Shown here: piece by piece, positions 1 through 4,263 of the stretch
Position numbering within the stretch: position 1 is the first letter of the stretch
How the letters are laid out: the number at the start of each line of letters is the position of its first letter
Origin: Bacteroidota bacterium
Lineage (GTDB): Bacteria; Bacteroidota; Bacteroidia; NS11-12g; UBA9320
Assembly: GCA_003484585.1 (NCBI GenBank)
Contig: DNBZ01000005.1
Coordinates: 1-5,857, forward strand
Length of the DNA stretch: 5,857 nucleotides
Direction of reading: 5' to 3'
The notes under the pieces: generated by a model
The model's database searches: none
Seen by the model: only the letters and a program-made list of their open reading frames with translations
Told to the model about the DNA's origin: nothing
Made by a program: the position numbers and the translations under genes

Positions 1-90
1 AACCTGACGCGAAAAGTTTTCCTTTTCGGGGTCTGCTGGTAGCTCTTTAGAAAAGTGTGCGGTGATGTCAGTACTGAGTATATCTTTCAT
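1..90 (-). CDS. selO: Protein adenylyltransferase SelO (YdiU family), N-terminal 30 codons only
   Basis: The gene starts at the ATG whose complement is at 88-90 and runs off the left edge, so only 30 residues are visible. They include FSKELPADPEKENFSRQV (residues 13-30). The pattern F-x-x-E-L-P-A-D...E-N...R-x-V is the typical N-terminal opening of bacterial SelO/YdiU proteins. SelO is a pseudokinase-fold enzyme that transfers AMP from ATP to protein Ser/Thr/Tyr residues and is linked to redox homeostasis. Its catalytic residues lie outside the window. The start is preceded by an AT-rich tract with a weak purine patch (AGAGA) about 9 bases upstream. The gene is co-oriented with the nos genes but separated from nosY by 355 bp, so it probably has its own promoter. 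The family call rests on a short segment and could be checked simply by extending the sequence leftward. Confidence 0.8.
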   Translation of the reverse strand, partial: MKDILSTDITAHFSKELPADPEKENFSRQV

Positions 91-123
91 CTATTATTTC
101 TCTACTTAATAATTGTATTTATC

Positions 124-154
124 GTATTACTCCCTAAAAGCGGGCGATGTTCAA
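124..154 (-). promoter_or_regulatory. Possible selO promoter (weak)
   Basis: On the minus strand TTGAAC (154-149) is followed 19 bases later by TAATAC (129-124), which lies about 33 bases upstream of the selO ATG. This resembles a TTG-containing upstream element plus an A/T-rich proximal element. It does not fit the Bacteroidota consensus TAnnTTTG, and the spacing is long for a sigma70-type promoter. It is inferred from position and two short hexamers only. Confidence 0.2.
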
Positions 155-318
155 CAACAAATAATGTTAGTACAATGATAGGTGAGAGACTTTACTCTTG
201 GGTTATAAAATAGCCTTCTTATTGCTTCTACCTTATTGTTTTTACTTGTACGTTTCTACAGACATTTTTAATACATCTATGCTCAGTTCCTTTTCTAATG
301 AACGGACCACGGTGTTCT

Positions 319-353
319 AGATTTTACGGGGGTAAGTCCGTAATCTGCTTTTT
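319..353 (+). terminator. Hairpin with T-run on the plus strand (uncertain terminator)
   Basis: On the plus strand AGATT-(TT bulge)-ACGG at 319-329 pairs with CCGTAATCT at 338-346 across an 8-base loop, and is followed by GC and five T (349-353). The T-run is on the right side for transcription in the plus direction, yet no plus-strand gene is visible to the left. On the minus strand the same stem would form in the nosY 3' UTR, but without a following T-run. It may be a 3'-end stabilising structure of the nos mRNA or a block to antisense transcription. Confidence 0.25.
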
Positions 354-364
354 GACAATGAAAC

Positions 365-382
365 TAGAAATAAAGATTTCTA
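365..382. repeat. Perfect 7-bp inverted repeat in the nosY 3' region
   Basis: TAGAAAT (365-371) and ATTTCTA (376-382) are perfect reverse complements separated by four bases. The stem is AT-rich and so weak. On the minus strand it sits about 65 bases past the nosY stop and is followed by GTTTC rather than a real U-tract. It could mark the end of the nos transcript, but it is a poor intrinsic terminator. Confidence 0.35.
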
Positions 383-445
383 ATTCCCACAGCACTCCAT
401 CTCCAAAATCTATTTGTCGTTCGTAAGGTTGAGGGAGTGCCTCAT

Positions 446-1228
446 TTAAAAGTCTCTTTTTCTAGCTATTCTATAAATCAACCAAGTAGGAATGACTACC
501 CACATACACAATACAAGAAGGGAAATCACCATTCCTAACGATGTCCCCAAAAACATTTTGAAAGTAGCTCCGGTGTAGCCAAAAAGGGCAGAGATGTCTA
601 GTTTTAGTAAGATTAGAATACGGGACAAGTCTATAGGATTGAACATAGTCGCTATCAAGGCAAACTTATCCAATGGATAATCATCAAACACCAAGAGAGA
701 AATAAGAAATAATCCATCATAGATAATGGCTAAACCTAGCCACATGAGTATGGCATAGCCAAATCCCTTGATTCTATTTTCATTGGATATAGCAATAATA
801 TATGCTAAGGCCACAAAAATGAAAGTAAGGAATGCTCCCGCTACAAGTAGTGACCCAAAATCCCAAATGGCAGACGATCGTAATAGCCCATAAAAGAGAA
901 ATGGGATACCTAAACCCAATAATAAACTTAGAGCGAGTGAGAGTGACAACCCAATGTACTGACCTATAAATATGGTAGACCGTTTCATTGGTTGTGCCAG
1001 TAATAGCTCTGTAAACTCTCGCGAATTATAGTAGTGCATCACACCAAAAATGGTCCCTACCAAGGGAGTCAATACTACTATGACATTCATTAAGGTAATA
1101 ATAGCTTTGGACACGTCATTGCTCAAAAAAAGCATCACAAAACCCAAGGCTAAATAGAAAAGGAAATAGGCATAAGTCCATCTACTTCGCACTAAATCAA
1201 AGAATATGTATTTGAATATTTTAAGCAT
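446..1228 (-). CDS. nosY: NosY, ABC transporter permease of the NosDFY complex for NosZ maturation
   Basis: This 260-aa integral membrane protein has the usual NosY length and ABC-2-type permease organisation. Six hydrophobic segments are visible at about residues 17-35, 43-65, 92-114, 124-147, 155-180 and 228-252. A cytoplasmic stretch after the second helix (HYYNSREFTELLLAQPMKRS, 65-84) is typical of the coupling region that contacts the ATPase. The loop MFNPIDLSRI (195-204) is another conserved family motif. NosY dimerises in the inner membrane, binds the NosF ATPase in the cytoplasm and NosD in the periplasm, and the complex is required to assemble the CuZ cluster of NosZ. The ATG overlaps the end of nosF by 8 bp, suggesting translational coupling. 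It is the last nos gene here, with a basic C-terminus ending in RKRDF. Confidence 0.95.
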   Translation of the reverse strand: MLKIFKYIFFDLVRSRWTYAYFLFYLALGFVMLFLSNDVSKAIITLMNVIVVLTPLVGTIFGVMHYYNSREFTELLLAQPMKRSTIFIGQYIGLSLSLALSLLLGLGIPFLFYGLLRSSAIWDFGSLLVAGAFLTFIFVALAYIIAISNENRIKGFGYAILMWLGLAIIYDGLFLISLLVFDDYPLDKFALIATMFNPIDLSRILILLKLDISALFGYTGATFKMFLGTSLGMVISLLVLCMWVVIPTWLIYRIARKRDF

Positions 1229-1928
1229 AGGTACCTTCTAATATATGGGCTATAGAATGTTCTAAATCGGCTTGCTTGGTCTGGGTGAGCAAATCAGCTA
1301 AGGTTCCCTTAAAATAGATTTTACCATCCAATAAGAAAACAATTTGATCTGCAACAGCTTCTACAAAACTGATAATATGAGATGTGATAAGTATCGTTTT
1401 ACCTTTCGCCTTTTCTTCTGCTATCAGTTCTTTCAGATGAATCATAGAGAGTGGGTCTAGCCCCGATGTAGGTTCATCTAAAATGATCAGTTCACTGTCA
1501 AACATAAATGCTAAAACAATATTTACTTTCTGCTTAGTACCCCCAGATAGATGGCCTAGTTTTTTATCTAAATACTCTTGTATCCCAAACAGTTTGATCA
1601 ATCGTTCGTCAGCTGCATTCTTTCCTCTAATGTCCTTAATCATAGTAAGCAATTCTTTGACAGATAGGTTAGTAGGGAAATTAGCAATCTGAGGTAGGTA
1701 GTTTACATTGTTTCGGTAATCGAACTGACCAAGAATAGATTTTCCATCTATTTTTATTTCACCAGAGTTAGGAACTACAATGCCTAGTACGCTTTTTATT
1801 AAGGTTGTTTTACCCGACCCATTTGGACCTAACACGGCAAAGATTCCACCTTTCATAATACTTAAATCTAGATCCTTGAGGACCTCCATTTTGCCAAACT
1901 TCTTGTTTAGCGATGTGATTTCTATCAT
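1221..1928 (-). CDS. nosF: NosF, ABC-type ATPase of the NosDFY complex
   Basis: This is a complete 235-aa nucleotide-binding domain. In order it has Walker A GPNGSGKT (34-41), Q-loop LPQ (Q80), ABC signature LSGGTKQ (127-133), Walker B LIILDEP (147-153), D-loop SGLD (155-158) and H-loop His184. All catalytic elements are intact. The signature with T and K after LSGG (LSGGTKQK) is usual for the NosF group. NosF is cytoplasmic. It powers conformational change in the NosY dimer and its attached NosD during maturation of periplasmic NosZ. Its ATG shares an ATGA with the nosD stop, and its own end overlaps nosY by 8 bp, so nosD-nosF-nosY appear translationally coupled. From the protein alone it could be any ABC-2-type ATPase; its position between nosD and nosY settles the name. 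Confidence 0.96.
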   Translation of the reverse strand: MIEITSLNKKFGKMEVLKDLDLSIMKGGIFAVLGPNGSGKTTLIKSVLGIVVPNSGEIKIDGKSILGQFDYRNNVNYLPQIANFPTNLSVKELLTMIKDIRGKNAADERLIKLFGIQEYLDKKLGHLSGGTKQKVNIVLAFMFDSELIILDEPTSGLDPLSMIHLKELIAEEKAKGKTILITSHIISFVEAVADQIVFLLDGKIYFKGTLADLLTQTKQADLEHSIAHILEGTYA

Positions 1929-3163
1929 TCGAATTTCTTAATGCTTGGGTGATTATCCAGCAAATTATCTGGCGTGAATACAGGCGACACCTTTTCTGAG
2001 AAATTAAGCAATTCCATAAAAAGACTACGGAGGAGCAAAATGGTTTCTGGGGTTCTATTTACGATATAAGAAAAGAGTTTTACCGGTCTGAAAGGAATAT
2101 CTCCAACACCATTTTTATCTAAGTCATATCCCGTATAAGTACTCCAATAATTATGGTCAAATTTATTGTCATTTACTTTGCTATCGTATGATACATCAAA
2201 CGAATTGTTGATGAAATTATTCTCGCTAAAGTCATTGGCATAACACGCTCCAGACACTTTGAGTGCCCATCCATTATTCAGAAAATAATTGTGTTTATAG
2301 TTCACCCTAGTAGCCCCTTCTGCATTGATTCCGATAGTGTTTCTCTCTAGGGTATTGTATTCTATTTCTGCATCATAAATCTCCTTAAGTAGTAAGCCAT
2401 AAGATGCCGAGCCCCAGTTTTCTGAAAAGCGATTATGGGTCATGGCTAATCTTTTGGAAAACATTACTGCTACTCCTGCTCCATTGCTATAAAACTGATT
2501 GTAGTGATATTCATCGTCATTAGAAAACATAAAGTGAAGACCATACCGAATGTTATGATGACTCAAGTTGTATTCTATTTTACTCTCAGAAACAAACTCC
2601 AAGTAGATTCCATCTCGCAGTTTTTGTAACTCATTATGGTCTACTTGCAGATTAGAACAAGACCATAAATGTATCCCATTGCCCGAGGACGATTCCTCTA
2701 TAGCATCACTAGAAATATCATTATGCCGGATCACTCCATAGTGCGATTTCTCTATCAGCATACCAAAAAATACATTGGTCAATGTGCAGTTTTGAATGGT
2801 AAAATACTTGATTTTAGAAACATAGATAGCCGCAAAATCTTTAGTATAACTATTGCCAATATTGGTCACCGTCATTTTTTCTATGGTGATACTATCAGAA
2901 AATAAAAGTAATCCGTAGCCCTTGTTTTCTGCATCTATTACAGAATTACCTTCCCCTCTGAGCGTTATAGGTTTGCTAATGTCTATGTCGTGCTCCGCAT
3001 ATACACCCTCTTTTACCAACACCACATCATTTTTAGAAGCAAGTGCTATTCCCTCTGCTATAGAGGAGACAGCACACGTTTTGCACACCTCTATGGTTTT
3101 AGCATCTAGGTACGAGCTGCCTACTAGGGACAGGAGTATGGTTAGGATTATAGACTTTCTCAA
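1925..3163 (-). CDS. nosD: NosD, periplasmic beta-helix copper-processing protein for NosZ
   Basis: This 412-aa protein has a Sec signal peptide (basic RK, hydrophobic core 5-18, likely cleavage after SSYLDA at residue 21). The rest is a right-handed parallel beta-helix of the CASH/NosD type. Repeating rungs include GNGIHLWS (161-168), RDGIYLEF (183-190), RYGLHFMFS (206-214), GAGVAVMFSKR (228-238) and SYGLLLKE (254-261). A conserved acidic turn, GYDLDKNGVGD (345-355), precedes a C-terminal helical tail (about 371-397, ending FTPDNLLD), which is characteristic of NosD and expected to meet NosY. The mature N-terminus carries CKTC (27-30). The start is unusual: the frame has no ATG, an in-frame stop lies about 27 bases upstream, and TTG at 3163-3161 gives a well-formed signal peptide. 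The gene begins 16 bases after nosL stops and ends in an ATGA overlap with nosF. Confidence 0.95.
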   Translation of the reverse strand: MRKSIILTILLSLVGSSYLDAKTIEVCKTCAVSSIAEGIALASKNDVVLVKEGVYAEHDIDISKPITLRGEGNSVIDAENKGYGLLLFSDSITIEKMTVTNIGNSYTKDFAAIYVSKIKYFTIQNCTLTNVFFGMLIEKSHYGVIRHNDISSDAIEESSSGNGIHLWSCSNLQVDHNELQKLRDGIYLEFVSESKIEYNLSHHNIRYGLHFMFSNDDEYHYNQFYSNGAGVAVMFSKRLAMTHNRFSENWGSASYGLLLKEIYDAEIEYNTLERNTIGINAEGATRVNYKHNYFLNNGWALKVSGACYANDFSENNFINNSFDVSYDSKVNDNKFDHNYWSTYTGYDLDKNGVGDIPFRPVKLFSYIVNRTPETILLLRSLFMELLNFSEKVSPVFTPDNLLDNHPSIKKFE

Positions 3164-3179
3164 AATATCAAATTTACGA

Positions 3180-3605
3180 TTAAAATTCCTCTTTTATTTG
3201 CGTCCAAGAGTAGGTCTTCCCACCCCTTTCTGCCATTATATTTTCAGCTCTACCTGCTGCACTAAAAGCAGATAAATTAGCCCCCATAGGGCTAGGAATA
3301 TTCTCACTTATAAGGTAGGTCGCCGTTTTAGCATCTAAGAAATTATTAGGGTTTTCATAGTCCATCGCTAGGAAATACGCTGTACTTTCCTCTGCATTAT
3401 TCTCTTCATCCTGCAGCATACACTCAATAGCATCATACTTATAAACCTTTCCTTTTTTGGTTACTATTTCTGCTGCGTGCTGTTGATCTACAATATTCAT
3501 TTTGCAATACGAGCAAGCATCTTTACCATAGTTTATATCTTGAGGTTCTACTGTACAAGCAGTAAAGAGAGTCAGACATAATGTAAATATTCCTAGATAT
3601 TTCAT
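3180..3605 (-). CDS. nosL: NosL, Cu(I)-binding lipoprotein chaperone for NosZ assembly
   Basis: This is a 141-aa lipoprotein. The N-terminus is a short hydrophobic signal ending in a lipobox FTA-C, with lipidated Cys at 17. The mature part opens with the NosL hallmark C-x-x-C-x-M (CSYCKM, residues 31-36), the expected soft Cu(I) site. The family's C-terminal signature follows: YLISENIPSPMGANLSAF (97-114), with Met107 a further candidate ligand. NosL sits on the periplasmic side of a membrane and hands Cu(I) to the NosDFY/NosZ assembly line. It is somewhat short for the family but complete. The ATG overlaps the stop of the upstream membrane-protein gene as ATGA, and nosD begins 16 bases after its TAA, so the three genes are almost certainly cotranscribed. 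Confidence 0.95.
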   Translation of the reverse strand: MKYLGIFTLCLTLFTACTVEPQDINYGKDACSYCKMNIVDQQHAAEIVTKKGKVYKYDAIECMLQDEENNAEESTAYFLAMDYENPNNFLDAKTATYLISENIPSPMGANLSAFSAAGRAENIMAERGGKTYSWTQIKEEF

Positions 3606-4189
3606 GATGTAACTTCTTTTTTACCTTTAAAAAATGCTAAGACTGATAATAGCATCCCGGCAAAGAGCATATAGGCTCCTCCTCTAGGGTACGAATGTGC
3701 TACAAAATTGAGTATAGTCTTAGTGCCAAACAGCGGCGGCTGGTAAGCCATTGGAGAACCATCCGAATTTTCGAATTTTATAGCTGCAGTTTCCTTGAGT
3801 GTATGGCCGTAGTCGTACTCCCATAAGTAAAAATCATACATGCCAGCTGCTCCTAGCAGACACATGAGTATAAACCATACTAGATACCACTTATGACCCA
3901 GGAAAAATGCTACCACTAGCCCTAGTGCCATCATAACTATGACCACAGTCGGAAATATTTCGAACTCTGGCAAGGTCTCTGGTATATCTTTCATCCCCAC
4001 ATAATGGTTCATAATATTGATGTTTTGCACATCATTAGGATTCATATCCGCTATCTTATTGATATGAATATTCATACCTATTGGTTCGGGATATTGCGGT
4101 GCTTCTAGTGTTATATTCCATAATGGAAGGACAAATAGTCCGCCCAATAGTAGCACACCTATCAACATTAATATTTTGGATTTTTTCAT
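3602..4189 (-). CDS. Four-helix membrane protein of the nos operon, NosB-like, function unknown
   Basis: This 195-aa protein has four hydrophobic segments at about 6-24, 80-97, 101-121 and 170-187. Basic termini (MKKSK and KGKK) place both ends in the cytoplasm. Two loops would then face the periplasm: 25-79 and 122-169. The first contains Met39, His42, Met49, Met60, His62 and Met66 (NHYVGMKD), and the second has His129 and His165. These are plausible copper or protein contacts but unproven. Clade II nos clusters commonly carry a membrane-protein gene (nosB in Wolinella) directly after nosZ, and the position here matches. I cannot confirm homology from sequence alone, so no symbol is given. 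The ATG lies 13 bases past a terminator-like hairpin, in an A-rich context without Shine-Dalgarno sequence. The stop overlaps nosL (ATGA), linking it to copper delivery. Confidence 0.8.
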   Translation of the reverse strand: MKKSKILMLIGVLLLGGLFVLPLWNITLEAPQYPEPIGMNIHINKIADMNPNDVQNINIMNHYVGMKDIPETLPEFEIFPTVVIVMMALGLVVAFFLGHKWYLVWFILMCLLGAAGMYDFYLWEYDYGHTLKETAAIKFENSDGSPMAYQPPLFGTKTILNFVAHSYPRGGAYMLFAGMLLSVLAFFKGKKEVTS

Positions 4190-4201
4190 TTTTTTAGTTA
4201 A

Positions 4202-4235
4202 TAAAAAGGGGAATGATGTACATCACCCCCCCTTT
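4202..4235 (-). terminator. Strong hairpin with U-run between nosZ and the next gene
   Basis: On the minus strand AAA plus seven G and TGAT (4235-4222) can pair with ATCA, TT, CCCC and TTTT (4217-4204), closing a GTAC tetraloop. With G-U wobbles this makes an uninterrupted stem of about 14 bp in RNA, and the 3' arm ends in five U (4207-4203). It lies 28 bases after the nosZ stop and 13 bases before the next ATG. It looks like an intrinsic terminator, probably leaky, since the downstream nos genes need nosZ transcription or an unseen promoter. It could equally act as a 3'-end stabiliser that keeps nosZ mRNA more abundant than the assembly genes. Confidence 0.6.
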
Positions 4236-4263
4236 AGCATATTTAAAATTTAACGCTAAACTC

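Larger units (their letters stand above)
91..445. other. nosY-selO intergenic region, no supported gene
   Basis: This is a 355-bp stretch between the stop of nosY and the start of selO. I see no tRNA, riboswitch, transposon remnant or recognisable protein in it. It holds several inverted repeats: a 7-bp perfect pair at 365-371/376-382 with a 4-base loop, a 9-bp pair with a TT bulge at 319-329/338-346, and a wider 7-bp pair at 392-398/434-440. One minus-strand frame is open from 461 to 231 except for a single TAA at 326-324, but it lacks an ATG. A 42-codon plus-strand ORF (298-426) matches nothing I know. The best reading is the 3' untranslated end of the nos transcript followed by the selO promoter and leader. 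Confidence 0.6.

Noticed and set aside
91..300. tRNA, riboswitch or other RNA gene upstream of selO
   Set aside because: I looked for a T-loop-like GTTCRA with matching acceptor stem, and for known aptamer cores. The only GTTCAA (149-154) lacks the flanking stems.
298..426. Plus-strand 42-codon ORF in the nosY-selO gap
   Set aside because: It is short, has no recognisable motif or ribosome binding site, and overlaps the antisense of the nosY 3' region. This is consistent with chance.
410..445. 11-codon minus-strand ORF whose ATG follows the nosY TAA directly
   Set aside because: Only 11 codons with no motif; the TAA-ATG junction alone is weak evidence of coding.
1483..1692. Plus-strand 69-codon ORF
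   Set aside because: It lies wholly antisense within nosF, which has all ABC ATPase motifs; it is a shadow frame.
2669..3275. Two plus-strand ORFs (2669-2905 and 2922-3275)
   Set aside because: They are antisense to nosD and the nosL end, and their translations show no domain or organised composition; shadow frames.
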